Notes: generated by a model from the letters alone, not told the origin. Positions 9,848 to 19,796 are shown, counted from the stretch's first letter. The stretch: DNA of 64,000 nt from Billgrantia tianxiuensis (GCF_009834345.1 NZ_CP035042.1:3844001-3908000), one strand, 5' to 3'. Program-made: numbers and translations.

Positions 9848-11458
9848 ATGCAAGACAACACCTTCTGGTGGCGCGGCGGCGTCATCTACCAGATCTACCC
9901 GCGCAGCTTCATGGACAGCAACGGCGACGGTGTCGGCGACCTGCCCGGAGTGACCGAGCGACTCGAGTACGTCGCCTCGCTCGGCGTGGATGGCATCTGG
10001 CTGTCGCCCTTCTTCACCTCACCGATGCGCGACTTCGGCTACGACATCAGCGACTATCGCGGCGTCGATCCGCTGTTCGGCACGCTCGACGATTTCAAGC
10101 GGCTGCTGGAACGCGCCCATGCGCTCGGTCTCAAGGTGATCATCGACCAGGTCATCAGCCACACCTCGGACCAGCATCCCTGGTTCCAGGAGAGCCGCAT
10201 GAACCGCGACAACCCGCGGGCCGAGTGGTTTGTATGGGCCGACCCCAACCCTGACGGCACGCCGCCCAACAACTGGCTGTCGATCTTCGGCGGGCCAGCG
10301 TGGACCTTCGACAGCCGGCGCCAGCAGTACTATCTGCATAACTTCCTGTCGAGCCAGCCGGACCTCAACTTCCACAATCCCGAGGTGCGCGCCGCCCAGC
10401 TCGACAACATGCGCTTCTGGCTGGAGCTGGGCGTCGACGGCTTCCGCCTCGACACGGTGAACTTCTACTTCCACGACCAGCACCTGCGCAGCAACCCGGC
10501 GCTGACCATCGATGCCACCCGCACCATGGGCGCGCCCAAGGAGAACCCCTATACCTGGCAGCGCCACGTATACGACATCAGCCGACCCGAAAACGTCGAC
10601 TTCCTGCGCGAGCTGCGCGCGCTGATGGACGAGTATCCCGGTACCACCACGGTGGGCGAGATCGGCGACGACACGCCGCTGGAGCGAATGGCCGAGTACA
10701 CCTCGGGCGGCGACAAGCTGCACATGGCCTATACCTTCGACCTGCTCAACTCGCCGCGCTCGCCGGACTACATCCGCGGCGTGCTGCAGCGCTTCCAGCA
10801 GTTCGCCGGCGACGCCTGGCCGTGCTGGGCGCTGTCCAACCACGACGTGGTGCGCAGCGCCACCCGCTGGGGCAGCGAGGAGTGCGCCTTCGCCTACCCG
10901 CGCGTGGCGCTGGCGCTACTGTTCTCGCTGCGCGGCAGCGTCTGCCTCTACCAGGGCGAGGAGCTCGGCCTGCCCGAGGCCGACGTGCCCTTCGAGCGCA
11001 TCCAGGACCCCTATGGCCTGCCGCTGTGGCCCGACTTCAAGGGCCGCGATGGCTGCCGCACCCCGATGCCGTGGGACGACACCCCGCTGGCGGGCTTCTC
11101 GACCATCGAACCGTGGCTGCCGGTAGCCGAACCGCACCTGCCACTGTCGGTGGCACGCCAGCAGGAGGATCCCGAGTCGATGCTCAACGCCACCCGTCGC
11201 CTGCTGCGCTTCCGCCACCAGCACCCCGCGCTGTTCGACGGCGACATGGAGCTGCTCGAACTGGGCGAAGCGCTGGTCGCATTCACCCGCGAGCGGGGCA
11301 GCGACAAGCTGCTGTGCGTGTTCAATCTCACCGGACAACCACAGACCGCCGCCCTGCCCGAGATTCGCGAAGCGCTGCAGGAACATGGTTTCCAGTACGA
11401 GGTGAGCGGTGGCACGTTACATCTGCCGCCGTATCAGGCGGCCTATTTCCGCCTCTAA
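9848..11458 (+). CDS. Alpha-glucosidase (GH13, HaG-like)
   Basis: A 536-residue cytoplasmic glycoside hydrolase family 13 enzyme cleaving imported alpha-glucosides. The (beta/alpha)8 barrel carries the four classical regions: DQVISH (100-105), DGFRLDTVNF with nucleophile D202, GEIGDD with acid/base E271, and SNHD with D333. There is no signal peptide. Length and residue numbering match what I recall of the Halomonas alpha-glucosidase HaG, which acts on alpha-1,4 links and transfers glucose to glycerol. The gene order binding protein, two permeases, glucosidase, ATPase is that of rhizobial agl operons. CAAGGGA lies just upstream of the ATG. Confidence 0.94.
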   Translation: MQDNTFWWRGGVIYQIYPRSFMDSNGDGVGDLPGVTERLEYVASLGVDGIWLSPFFTSPMRDFGYDISDYRGVDPLFGTLDDFKRLLERAHALGLKVIIDQVISHTSDQHPWFQESRMNRDNPRAEWFVWADPNPDGTPPNNWLSIFGGPAWTFDSRRQQYYLHNFLSSQPDLNFHNPEVRAAQLDNMRFWLELGVDGFRLDTVNFYFHDQHLRSNPALTIDATRTMGAPKENPYTWQRHVYDISRPENVDFLRELRALMDEYPGTTTVGEIGDDTPLERMAEYTSGGDKLHMAYTFDLLNSPRSPDYIRGVLQRFQQFAGDAWPCWALSNHDVVRSATRWGSEECAFAYPRVALALLFSLRGSVCLYQGEELGLPEADVPFERIQDPYGLPLWPDFKGRDGCRTPMPWDDTPLAGFSTIEPWLPVAEPHLPLSVARQQEDPESMLNATRRLLRFRHQHPALFDGDMELLELGEALVAFTRERGSDKLLCVFNLTGQPQTAALPEIREALQEHGFQYEVSGGTLHLPPYQAAYFRL

Positions 11459-11471
11459 AAATGGCTGCGCT

Positions 11472-11558
11472 TGGCCATACTGCGTTAAAAATCAGCTCAA
11501 AGTGCTCATGTACAAAACGTAAACTCCGTCTTTTCGCTGATTTTTGCCTGGTCTGGCC
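11472..11558. repeat. Imperfect palindromic intergenic element inside the alpha-glucoside operon
   Basis: The 177 bp gap between the glucosidase and the ATPase gene holds a hairpin-forming element. A perfect 10 bp pair (AAAAATCAGC at 11487-11496, GCTGATTTTT at 11536-11545) is flanked by an outer imperfect pair (GGCCATAC near 11473, GTCTGGCC near 11550). The AT-rich, non-coding texture differs from the neighbouring genes. It looks like a repetitive extragenic element of the kind scattered through Halomonas genomes. It could attenuate or stabilise the operon transcript. A genome-wide copy count is needed to confirm that it is a repeat. Confidence 0.5.
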
Positions 11559-11635
11559 TTCGCTCGCCGATTTTGGACAAGTGGCAATGTCTTGAACAAC
11601 AACGACCGGCCGTAAGCGGCCGAGGATGGAATGGA

Positions 11636-12741
11636 ATGGCAAGCGTCACTCTCGACAAGATCAACAAGATCTTCGGTAGCACCCACATCATCAAGGACGT
11701 GGACCTGGCAATCGGCGAAGGCGAATTCGTGGTCTTCGTCGGCCCCTCGGGCTGCGGCAAGTCGACTCTGCTGCGCCTGATCGCCGGCCTGGAGTCGATC
11801 ACCAGTGGCGAACTCGCGATCGGCGACCAGGTGGTCAACGAGCTGCCGCCGCGGGAACGCGGCGTCGGCATGGTGTTCCAGTCCTATGCCCTCTACCCGC
11901 ACATGACGGTCTACGAGAACATGGCCTTCGGCCTCAAGCTGGCCAAGACCGCCAAGGAGACCGTACATGAACGGGTCATGGCGACCGCCCGCATCCTGCA
12001 GTTGGAAGAGCTGCTGGAACGCAAGCCCAAGGCGCTCTCCGGCGGCCAGCGTCAGCGCGTCGCCATGGGCCGTGCCATGGCCCGCGAGCCGCGCATCCTG
12101 CTGTTCGACGAACCGCTCTCCAACCTCGATGCTTCGCTGCGGGTGCAGATGCGCAACGAGATCGCCAGGCTTCACAAGCGCCTCGGCTCGACCATGATCT
12201 ACGTCACCCACGACCAGGTCGAAGCCATGACCCTGGCCGACAAGATCGTGGTGCTCAACGGCGGCCGCGTGGAACAGGTGGGCAGCCCCCAGGAACTCTA
12301 TCAGCGCCCGGCGACCAAGTTCGTTGCCGGCTTCATCGGCTCGCCGACGATGAATTTCTTGCCCGCGCGGTTGGTCGGCACCGATGCCACCGGCTGCCGC
12401 GTCAGCGCCGCCGGGCTGGCCGAGCTGGCCCTGCCCCAGGATGCCTCGGGTCACGCCCAGGGCGCGGAGCTGGTGCTGGGCATTCGCCCGAGCACCTGCG
12501 CCTGACCGAGGCCCAAGGCAGCGAAGGGTTCGAGATCGTCAACGTCGAGTATCTCGGCAACGAGGTCTACGTCTACCTGGAGCCCAAGCAGGGCGAGACC
12601 CTGCTGATCCAGCGCGGCGAAGCCCCCACACGCTGGTCGGTCGGCCAGCGCGTGGCGCTGGCGCCCGACCCCGAGCACGTCCACCTGTTCGACACCAGCA
12701 ACCGGGCGCTGCCGCTCAAGGCGGCGCGTGCCGTGGCCTAA
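11636..12741 (+). CDS. thuK: ThuK/MalK-type sugar ABC ATPase, frame broken once near 12488
   Basis: When restored this is a 368-residue ATPase driving the alpha-glucoside importer. Visible are Walker [11 protein letters not shown]-loop [11 protein letters not shown], signature [10 protein letters not shown], Walker [13 protein letters not shown] and the switch His in YVTHDQ. The C-terminal OB-fold regulatory domain begins after [10 protein letters not shown]. The frame ends early at a TGA after GIRPSTCA. Adding one C to the CCC at 12487-12489 restores [12 protein letters not shown] and the frame then runs to the TAA at 12739. The frame is open upstream to 11573, but the ATG at 11636 ([14 protein letters not shown]) is the normal family start. 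The break is probably an assembly error. Confidence 0.88.
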
Positions 12742-12836
12742 GGCCATGGCATCGCCACAAAAATCGACGGCGGGACTGTCCCGGCCACGGCCGGGGCGGT
12801 ATGCTGGGCACCGTACTCATTAGCAGGAAAATCATC

Positions 12837-13892
12837 GTGTCGCCACCGGCCCGCCGTATCACTCTCAAGGATCTGGCCCGCGAGCTCGGCGTCTCCACCG
12901 CCACCATATCCAATGCCTTCAACCGCCCGGATCAGCTCTCGCCCAACCTGCGCGAGCGCATTCTTGCCGAGGCCAAGCGGCTAGGTTTTCGCGGCCCCGA
13001 TGCCAAGGCGCGCAGCCTGCGTACCGGGCGCTCGCGGATCATCGCGGTGATCCTGGCCGAGAGTCTTACCTATAGCCTCAACGACGCCGTCTCCAGCGAA
13101 TTCCTCTCGGGCGTAGCCGAGGTGCTCGACACCCAGGGGCATACCCTACTGCTGCTCTCCGCACGCCAGGCCAAGTGCCAACTGGTCGATTCGGCGAGCA
13201 TGGCCGACGGCTTCATCGTCTACGGCCTGATGCCTTCCGAGGAGCTGTTCGACTCACTCCCGCTCAACGCCTCGCTGGTCGCCGTCGACTTCAACGTCTC
13301 GGGCCACCCTTCGGTTCACGTCGATAACGAGCCGGCCTGCTTCGAGATCGCCGACCATGCCCTGACGGCCACCCCCCGCAAGCGCCCGGCCATCGTCAAC
13401 CTGCGTCTCACCCGCGAGCCATGCAACGGTCGTATCGACCCCAAGCACACCCTGCTGCCGGCCGAACTGACCATCACCCGTTCACGCCTGGCCGGTTTCC
13501 ATCGCGCCCTGGAAAAGCACGGTTTCGACACCGACCGGATCCCCATGTGGAACGTGGAGGAAAACACCTTCCAGGTCTGCGAACCGGTGCTCGAGGAGAT
13601 CCTCGACCTTCCCGACGATGAGCGGCCCGACCTGCTACTGTGCATGTCCGACCGTATCGCCCTGACCGCTCTGACACTCGCCGAGCAGCGCGGCCTGCGC
13701 ATTCCCGAGGACCTGTGCCTGACCGGCTTCGACGGCATCGCCGAGGGACAATACCGGGCTCCCCGGCTGACCACGGCACGTCAGGAGAGCGGCGACAAGG
13801 GGCGCCTTGCGGCGCGCATGATCCTCGGCCTGGAACCGGGCCACTCACGCCTGCTGGGCACCGAGCTGATGCTGGGCGAAACCTGCCCCTGA
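12837..13892 (+). CDS. LacI-family transcriptional regulator of the alpha-glucoside genes
   Basis: A 351-residue repressor-type protein. An N-terminal LacI helix-turn-helix (ITLKDLARELGVSTATISNA) is followed by a hinge helix region and a periplasmic-binding-protein-like sugar sensor, with the typical C-terminal LCLTGFDGIAEGQYRAPRLT. The start is taken as GTG at 12837, preceded by AGGAA with eight bases spacing; an in-frame ATG at 12801 lacks a clear ribosome site. It lies about 95 bp after the transporter ATPase, last in the cluster, as a local regulator would. The likely target is the palindrome at 6591-6608. The inducer is presumably an alpha-glucoside or derivative. Confidence 0.9.
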   Translation: MSPPARRITLKDLARELGVSTATISNAFNRPDQLSPNLRERILAEAKRLGFRGPDAKARSLRTGRSRIIAVILAESLTYSLNDAVSSEFLSGVAEVLDTQGHTLLLLSARQAKCQLVDSASMADGFIVYGLMPSEELFDSLPLNASLVAVDFNVSGHPSVHVDNEPACFEIADHALTATPRKRPAIVNLRLTREPCNGRIDPKHTLLPAELTITRSRLAGFHRALEKHGFDTDRIPMWNVEENTFQVCEPVLEEILDLPDDERPDLLLCMSDRIALTALTLAEQRGLRIPEDLCLTGFDGIAEGQYRAPRLTTARQESGDKGRLAARMILGLEPGHSRLLGTELMLGETCP

Positions 13893-13910
13893 GCTAGCTG
13901 CCGGACCCGC

Positions 13911-13927
13911 TTGCACACTGCTTGCAC
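13911..13927 (+). promoter_or_regulatory. Direct-repeat box (TTGCAC-N5-TTGCAC) upstream of the RND efflux operon
   Basis: Two copies of TTGCAC start 11 bp apart, at 13911 and 13922, about 70 bp before the adaptor gene. OmpR-family regulators usually bind direct repeats spaced by one helical turn. A matching box (second half also TTGCAC, TGCA cores 11 bp apart) precedes the Spy-like gene at 20537-20553. The response regulator encoded at 19797-20516 is the natural candidate. Binding itself is inferred. Confidence 0.5.
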
Positions 13928-13996
13928 GCTTCGTGACCATTGGCTGCATCGCCTTGCGCGATGCTGCCGGGGCTCACTCTCCGCTGCGAGTCTTCG

Positions 13997-15259
13997 ATGC
14001 CAGCCTCTTCATCGCTTTCCCCGCCCTCACGCAGCGGCGCCGCTGCCCGTCAGCGCGGTCGTTTCACTTTTACTGCCTTGCTTGCCGTACTCATCCTGGC
14101 GGCGGGTGCGGCCGGTGCCTGGTGGCTGGTTTCACAACCGCCCCGTATCGAGCGTAGGGCACCGGCAGAGGTCCCGGCACCGCTGGTCGATACGGTGCTG
14201 GCACAGCGCCAGGCGGCCGCCCCGGAGCTGCACGGCTTCGGCCGGGTCGTCGCCGAGCGTGAGGCGCGCCTGGCCAGCCGGGTCGCCGGCGAGCTGCTCG
14301 AATTCACTCCTGAGGCATTGCCGGGCCGCGTGGTGGAGACCGGCACGCCGCTGGCGCGCCTGGACGACAGCGACCTGCATCTGGCCCTGCGCGAGGCCGA
14401 GGCGGCACTGGCACAGGCCGAGGCACAGCTGGCCATGGAGCGTGGCGAGCAGCAGCGCGCCGAAGCTGAATATCGCAGCTTCGGCCGCGAACTGTCCGCC
14501 GAACGCCGCGCCCTGGTACTGCGCGAGCCACAGCTACGCCAGGCCCAGGCGGAAGTGGAACGTGCCCGGGCCGTCCGCGACCGGGCACGGCTGGATCTCG
14601 AACGGGCCACCCTCGCAGCACCTTGGCGCGGCATGGTCCAGGCCCAGTTGCTGGGTGCCGGCAGCATGCTGGCCAACGGCACCGAGGTCATCCATCTGGT
14701 CGATGTCTCGCGTTTCTGGGTGCGTGTCTCGCTACCCGGTGCGGCACTCGACTGGCTCGCATCCGCCGATGCCAACGGCCCCGGCAGCCAGGTGCGCCTG
14801 ACATCGCGCACCTGGCCCGGCGGCGAGGCGCGCCACGGCGAGGTGATCGCCATGTTGCCGGCGCTCGAGGAGCAGGGCCTCCAGGCCCAGCTGCTGGTGG
14901 CGGTCGACGACCCCCTGGGTCTCGTGAGCGGCGCCCCCGCCCTGCGCCTGGGCGATGTAGTGCGCCTGGAATTCGACGCCCGGCCCCGGGAGGGGCTGTT
15001 CGTCGTTCCGGCCGCCGCCCTGCGCCCGGGTGACCTGCTGTGGGTGCTGGACGACGAGGAGCGCCTGCGCCGCCGCACGGTGGAGGTAGTGCATCGCGGC
15101 GAGACACGCGTGCTGGTCGGCGCCGGCCTCGAGGAGGGCGAACGCGTGGTGACCTCACAGCTCGGCCAGCCGCGCGAAGGCATGCGCCTGCGGCCGCGCA
15201 TCGCCGACCGCGAACGCCCGGCTGGCGAACGTGGCGAGCACGGGGAGCGCCGCTCATGA
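13997..15259 (+). CDS. RND efflux periplasmic adaptor (membrane fusion protein)
   Basis: A 420-residue HlyD/MdtA-like protein linking an RND pump to an outer-membrane channel. A single N-terminal membrane anchor (FTFTALLAVLILAAGAAG) is followed by a lipoyl/barrel-sandwich half, a coiled-coil hairpin rich in Ala, Glu and Arg (about residues 115-195), then beta-barrel and membrane-proximal domains. The open frame starts at 13940, but the ATG at 13997 gives a normal N-terminus. Its stop overlaps the pump start by four bases. No lipobox Cys is present, so it is anchored by its helix. No outer-membrane TolC-type gene is nearby. Confidence 0.88.
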   Translation: MPASSSLSPPSRSGAAARQRGRFTFTALLAVLILAAGAAGAWWLVSQPPRIERRAPAEVPAPLVDTVLAQRQAAAPELHGFGRVVAEREARLASRVAGELLEFTPEALPGRVVETGTPLARLDDSDLHLALREAEAALAQAEAQLAMERGEQQRAEAEYRSFGRELSAERRALVLREPQLRQAQAEVERARAVRDRARLDLERATLAAPWRGMVQAQLLGAGSMLANGTEVIHLVDVSRFWVRVSLPGAALDWLASADANGPGSQVRLTSRTWPGGEARHGEVIAMLPALEEQGLQAQLLVAVDDPLGLVSGAPALRLGDVVRLEFDARPREGLFVVPAAALRPGDLLWVLDDEERLRRRTVEVVHRGETRVLVGAGLEEGERVVTSQLGQPREGMRLRPRIADRERPAGERGEHGERRS

Positions 15260-18200
15260 CGCGTCGCGGCCCCATCGCCTGGATGGTCCATCACGGTGTC
15301 GCCCCAAACCTCTTGATGGTACTGCTGATCGTCGGCGGCCTGCTGGCCTCGCTGACGATCAAGAAAGAGGTCTTCCCCGATTTCGAGCTGGAGATCGTCC
15401 ACGTGGCGATCGGCTATCCCGGCGCCACGCCCGAAGAAGTGGAGCGCAGCCTGCTGCTGCCCATGGAGGCGGCCCTGGCCGATGTCGATGGCATCGACGA
15501 GATGACCGCCACCGCCAACGAAGGGGCCGGGCGTGTCTCGCTGACCCTGATCGACGGGGTCGACGTGATGCGCGCCTACCAGGACATTCAGCAGGCGATC
15601 AATGCCATCACCAACCTGCCTGCCGCCGCCGACCCGCCGCGTTTCAGCCTTGCCGGCCGTTCGCGCAGCGTCATGAGCCTGCAGGTCCACGGCTGGGTCG
15701 GCGAACGGCTGCTGCATGACGTCGCCGAGGAGCTGCGCGCCGAGCTGCAAGCATCCTCCGGCATTTCGCGGGTGGAACTGTCGGGCAATCGCGAGCGCGA
15801 GATCCAGGTGCTACTCGATGCCGAGGCGATGCATCGCCATGGGTTCGACCATCGCGGCCTGGCCTCTCGCATCGCCGACGAAGCGCTGGATCTCGCCAGC
15901 GGCCGGCTGGCCACCGCCGAGGGGGAATGGCTGATCCGCTACCAGGGGCGGCGCGACGAGGCCCGAGAATTCGCCGAGCTGCCGTTGGTCGGTACCACCG
16001 ACGGCGGCCAACTGCGCCTGGGCGACATTGCCCGAGTCGTCGACGGCTTCGCCGAGAGCGATCGCGAGGTGCTGTTCAACGGCGCTCCGGCACTGAGCCT
16101 GGAGGTCTATCAGATCGGCGACCAGACGCCGATCGGTATCTCCGACGCGGTGCATGCCCAGCTCGAGCGGCTGCGTGCCGGTCTGCCCGAAGGGGTCAGC
16201 CTGAGCGTGTCCCAGGACAGCTCCGAGATCTACCGCGACCGCCTCGATCTGCTGCTCAAGAATGCCTGGCTGGGCCTGGCCCTGGTGCTGGTGCTGATGG
16301 CACTGTTCCTCGAGGCACGCCTGGCGTTCTGGGTCACGCTGGGCATTCCCACCGCCTTCCTCGGCGCCATGCTGTTTCTGCCGTGGCTCGGCGTGTCGAT
16401 CAACATGATGTCGATGTTCGCCTTCATCATCGCGCTGGGCATCGTGGTCGACGACGCCATCATGGTGGGCGAGAACATCCACAGCTACCGCGAGCAGGGT
16501 CACTCCCTGCGCGAGGCCGCGGTGCGCGGTGCGCGCGAAATGGCGGTTCCGATCACCTTCGCCATCCTCTCCAACATCGTCGCCTTCCTGCCGCTGCTGT
16601 TCTTGCCGGGCTTCCTCGGCATGATCTTCGCCGTGGTACCGCTGGTGGTGGTCACGGTGTTTCTGGTGTCGTGGCTGGAGGCGTTGTTCATTCTCCCCGC
16701 CCACCTGGCCCATCGCGCCGGCGGTCGCGAGCCGCGCCCCTGGTTCCAGCCGCTGGACCGCCTGCGCCGTACACTTCAGGATGGGCTGGCCCACTTCACA
16801 CAGCAGCGCTTCGAGCCGTTCCTGCAGCGTGCCCTCGATTTGCGTCTGCTTACCGTGAGCCTGGCGATTGCCGTGCTTACCCTGGCCATCGCCTGGAGCC
16901 TGAGCGGCCGCATGGGCTTCTCGCTGATGCCGCGAGTGGAGTCCGACCGGGTCCAGGCTACGGTGACCCTACCGGTGGGCAGCCCCATCGCCGAGGACCG
17001 GCGCATTCGCGACCAGTTGCTGGACGCCGCCACGGCACTCGCCGAACGCGACGACGGCCCACGCTTCAGCGATACCCGCGCCCAGATCGACGGCGACCGC
17101 CTGAACGTGCGACTGACGCTGGAACGCGCCAGCCTCGACGCCTGGCCACCTTCACGCGTGGCGCGGGCTTGGCGCGAGGAAGCCGGCGACGTCCTCGGCG
17201 CCCAGGCAGTGCGCTTCGAGTCGGATTTCGGCGGTCCGGGCGCCGGCGCCGGGCTCACCCTGCGCCTGTCGCATCCCGACAGCCGCGCACTGGAGGCCGC
17301 CGCTACCCGGCTCGCCGACGAACTTGCCGAATTCGACGGCCTGACCGATATCGACAGCGGCCTGGCCGACGGCAAGCCACAGCTCGAACTGCGCCTGTCG
17401 CCGGAGGGGCGCGCCCTGGGTCTCACTGGGGCCGACCTGGCCGCCCAACTGCGCGGCCCGCTGCAAGGCGTTACCGCCGTCGAGCAGTTCGTCGGGCGCC
17501 ACGAAATCAGCGTCGAGGTGCGCCTGCCGGGAGAAGAGCGCGACAGCCTGGGGCACCTCTACCGGCTGCCGATCCGCACCGCGGATGGCCTGGAGGTACC
17601 GCTCGAGCGGATCGCCGAGATCCACCTGGGGCGCGCCGCCACCACCCTGGAGCGTCTCGACGGCCGGCGTCAGATCAGCGTCATCGCCGACACCGACAGC
17701 GACGCCCGAATCAACCAGGTGGTCGCCACCCTACAGGCGGAGACTTTTCCCGCCTTGCAGGCGGCCTGGCCGGGGCTGGAGTTGACCCTCGGCGGCCGCC
17801 AGCAGGAGACCGCCGACAACGTCTCGGCACTGAGCCAGGCCACCTGGCTGACGTTGATCGCGCTCTACGCGCTGCTGGCGATCCCGTTTCGCAGCTACCT
17901 GCAGCCACTGCTGGTACTGGCGGCGATTCCCTTCGGCATCATCGGCGCCATGGCCGGTCATGCGATCATGGGCTTCGGCCTCTCGGTGATCAGCCTGATG
18001 GGCATGCTGGCGCTCTCCGGCGTGGTGATCAACGACGCCCTGGTGCTGATCGACTACGCCAACCGGCGACGGCGTGAAGGCTTCGGCGCCCGCGAGGCCA
18101 TCGTCGCTGCGGCGACCCGCCGCCTGCGGCCGATCCTGATGACCACCCTGACCACTTTCCTTGGCCTCGCGCCGATGATCTTCGAAACCTCGCGCCAGGC

Positions 18201-18363
18201 GCGGTTCATGATCCCCATGGCCATCTCGCTGGGCTTCGGCATGCTGTTTGCCACCCTCATCCTGCTGATACTGGTACCCTGCCTCTATCTCATGCTGGAG
18301 GGTCTGCGCGAACGATGGGAGCACCAGAGCAACGCCCACTCTACCCGGGAGCCGATCCGATGA
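15256..18363 (+). CDS. RND-family efflux permease
   Basis: A 1035-residue inner-membrane pump with 12 predicted helices and two large periplasmic porter domains, the full length of the AcrB/HAE class. The proton-relay motif GIVVDDAIMVGENI lies in the fourth helix, and the repeat-half counterpart GVVINDALVLIDYANRRR in the tenth. It opens with MTRRGPIAWMVHHGVAPNLL. The start overlaps the adaptor stop and the stop overlaps the kinase start (both ATGA), so adaptor, pump and kinase form one tightly coupled operon. The sequence does not reveal the substrate; linkage to a Bae-like system suggests envelope-damaging compounds. Confidence 0.92.
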   Translation: MTRRGPIAWMVHHGVAPNLLMVLLIVGGLLASLTIKKEVFPDFELEIVHVAIGYPGATPEEVERSLLLPMEAALADVDGIDEMTATANEGAGRVSLTLIDGVDVMRAYQDIQQAINAITNLPAAADPPRFSLAGRSRSVMSLQVHGWVGERLLHDVAEELRAELQASSGISRVELSGNREREIQVLLDAEAMHRHGFDHRGLASRIADEALDLASGRLATAEGEWLIRYQGRRDEAREFAELPLVGTTDGGQLRLGDIARVVDGFAESDREVLFNGAPALSLEVYQIGDQTPIGISDAVHAQLERLRAGLPEGVSLSVSQDSSEIYRDRLDLLLKNAWLGLALVLVLMALFLEARLAFWVTLGIPTAFLGAMLFLPWLGVSINMMSMFAFIIALGIVVDDAIMVGENIHSYREQGHSLREAAVRGAREMAVPITFAILSNIVAFLPLLFLPGFLGMIFAVVPLVVVTVFLVSWLEALFILPAHLAHRAGGREPRPWFQPLDRLRRTLQDGLAHFTQQRFEPFLQRALDLRLLTVSLAIAVLTLAIAWSLSGRMGFSLMPRVESDRVQATVTLPVGSPIAEDRRIRDQLLDAATALAERDDGPRFSDTRAQIDGDRLNVRLTLERASLDAWPPSRVARAWREEAGDVLGAQAVRFESDFGGPGAGAGLTLRLSHPDSRALEAAATRLADELAEFDGLTDIDSGLADGKPQLELRLSPEGRALGLTGADLAAQLRGPLQGVTAVEQFVGRHEISVEVRLPGEERDSLGHLYRLPIRTADGLEVPLERIAEIHLGRAATTLERLDGRRQISVIADTDSDARINQVVATLQAETFPALQAAWPGLELTLGGRQQETADNVSALSQATWLTLIALYALLAIPFRSYLQPLLVLAAIPFGIIGAMAGHAIMGFGLSVISLMGMLALSGVVINDALVLIDYANRRRREGFGAREAIVAAATRRLRPILMTTLTTFLGLAPMIFETSRQARFMIPMAISLGFGMLFATLILLILVPCLYLMLEGLRERWEHQSNAHSTREPIR

Positions 18364-19784
18364 GGCCACGCTTCGCCCGTCCGCCCTTCTCGCACCTGGG
18401 CGTCAAACTGTTCGTCATCATCCTCTCGGTCAACGTGGCAATCGCCGGACTGGTATTCCTGGCGGTGTCGCGCAGCCTCGACCGGGGTTTTCTCGAGTAT
18501 CTCGAGACCACCCAGACCCAGCGTGCCGAAACCCTCGCCGATGGTCTGGCCGAGGAGTGGGCACGCCGCGGCGACTGGCAGTGGTTGCGCGATTCGCCGC
18601 CGGCCTGGAAGCGCCTGGTGCACCGACAGCTGTGGCCCGGCGACCGCCCTCCGCAGCACGGCATCGAGCGCCGCCTGGGCGACCCTCGCGACTTCGTACT
18701 GCACGACGCCGAAGGCTTGCCGGTGATCGGCCTGCCCCCGGACGACAGGGAGCTTGCCGCCGAACTCGAGTGGCTGCCCATCGAGCACGATGGCCAGCGC
18801 ATCGGCACGCTCGGCTATCGTCCTCCACAGCAGTTGATGGCACGCATGGACCGCATCTTCCTGTCCCGCCAGCAGCGCAACCTGGGCATCATCGTCGGCG
18901 CCTTGGGCCTGGCCTCGCTGCTGCTGGCCGGCGGTCTGGCCTGGTGGCTGGGGCGGCGCACCCGCAGCATGGCATTGGCAACCCGGCGCCTGATCGAGGG
19001 CGACTACAGCGCGCGGCTGCCGGAGCGCGGCCGTGACGAACTCTCGCGCCTGGCGCGCGACTTCAACATGCTGGCGGCCACGCTGGAAGCCAGCCGCGAG
19101 GCGCGCAGCCGCTGGGTCTCCGACATCGCTCACGAACTGCGCACGCCGCTGGCCGTGCTGCGCGGCGAGATCGAGGCCATGCAGGACGGCATCCGCCCGT
19201 TCGACGAGGACAACCTGCACTCACTCTCGCAGGAGGTGGGCCAACTCGAACGGCTGGTGGCCGACCTGCGCCTGCTCTCCCAGAGCGATGCCGGCGCGCT
19301 CGAGGTACAGCTTGCCCCCCTCGATCTGGCGGCGAGCCTGACCTCACGCCTCGAGGAGGCCAACGGTTGGCTCGCCGATTGCGGCATGACGCTTTCCACC
19401 TCGATACAGGGGCCAGCCTGGATTCGTGGCGATTCCCGCCGCCTGCGCCAGCTGTGGACCAATCTGCTCGACAATAGCTGCGCCTACACCACCTCGCCGG
19501 GGCAACTGGAAGTCAAGCTGGTGGCTACGGGCAGCCAAGTACGGGTGATCTGGCAGGATAGCCCACCGGGAGTGCCCGAGACCGCGCTCGAGCGACTCAC
19601 CGAGCGGCTCTACCGGGTCGAAGGCTCACGTAGCCGCGCCAGCGGCGGCAGCGGCCTCGGGCTTTCCATCGCCAATGCCCTGGTCAAGAGCCATGGCGGT
19701 ACCATGCAGGCCTCACCCTCCCCGCTGGGTGGGTTATGCTGGACTATCGAGTTCCCCGCTCTCGCGGCCGATGAGCGAACATAA
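18360..19784 (+). CDS. BaeS-like sensor histidine kinase
   Basis: A 474-residue membrane kinase. The first helix (LFVIILSVNVAIAGLVFLAV) and a second near residues 165-190 flank a periplasmic sensor of about 140 residues. HAMP follows, then the H-box SDIAHELRTPLAVLRGEI and the ATPase boxes NLLDNSCAYT and GGSGLGLSIANALV. It overlaps the pump stop by four bases and precedes the response regulator by 12 bp. In E. coli, BaeSR controls the MdtABC RND pump and Spy; the same partners are linked here. It probably senses envelope stress. Confidence 0.9.
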   Translation: MRPRFARPPFSHLGVKLFVIILSVNVAIAGLVFLAVSRSLDRGFLEYLETTQTQRAETLADGLAEEWARRGDWQWLRDSPPAWKRLVHRQLWPGDRPPQHGIERRLGDPRDFVLHDAEGLPVIGLPPDDRELAAELEWLPIEHDGQRIGTLGYRPPQQLMARMDRIFLSRQQRNLGIIVGALGLASLLLAGGLAWWLGRRTRSMALATRRLIEGDYSARLPERGRDELSRLARDFNMLAATLEASREARSRWVSDIAHELRTPLAVLRGEIEAMQDGIRPFDEDNLHSLSQEVGQLERLVADLRLLSQSDAGALEVQLAPLDLAASLTSRLEEANGWLADCGMTLSTSIQGPAWIRGDSRRLRQLWTNLLDNSCAYTTSPGQLEVKLVATGSQVRVIWQDSPPGVPETALERLTERLYRVEGSRSRASGGSGLGLSIANALVKSHGGTMQASPSPLGGLCWTIEFPALAADERT

Positions 19785-19796
19785 GGAAAGCCGCCC

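Noticed and set aside
11459..11635. Small coding sequence in the gap between glucosidase and ATPase
   Set aside because: Open frames here have no ribosome site and read through the hairpin element; composition is non-coding.
12384..12836. N-terminal extension of the LacI-family regulator back to 12384
   Set aside because: This stretch reads the end of the ATPase gene out of frame. The helix-turn-helix begins directly after the GTG at 12837.
13911..13927. CRISPR or tandem repeat
   Set aside because: Only two 6 bp units, better explained as a regulator box; no repeat-spacer structure was seen in the window.
14050..15750. 566-residue open frame on the minus strand across the RND adaptor and pump genes
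   Set aside because: Low-complexity Arg/Ser/Pro composition with no domain; it is the antisense shadow of high-GC genes.
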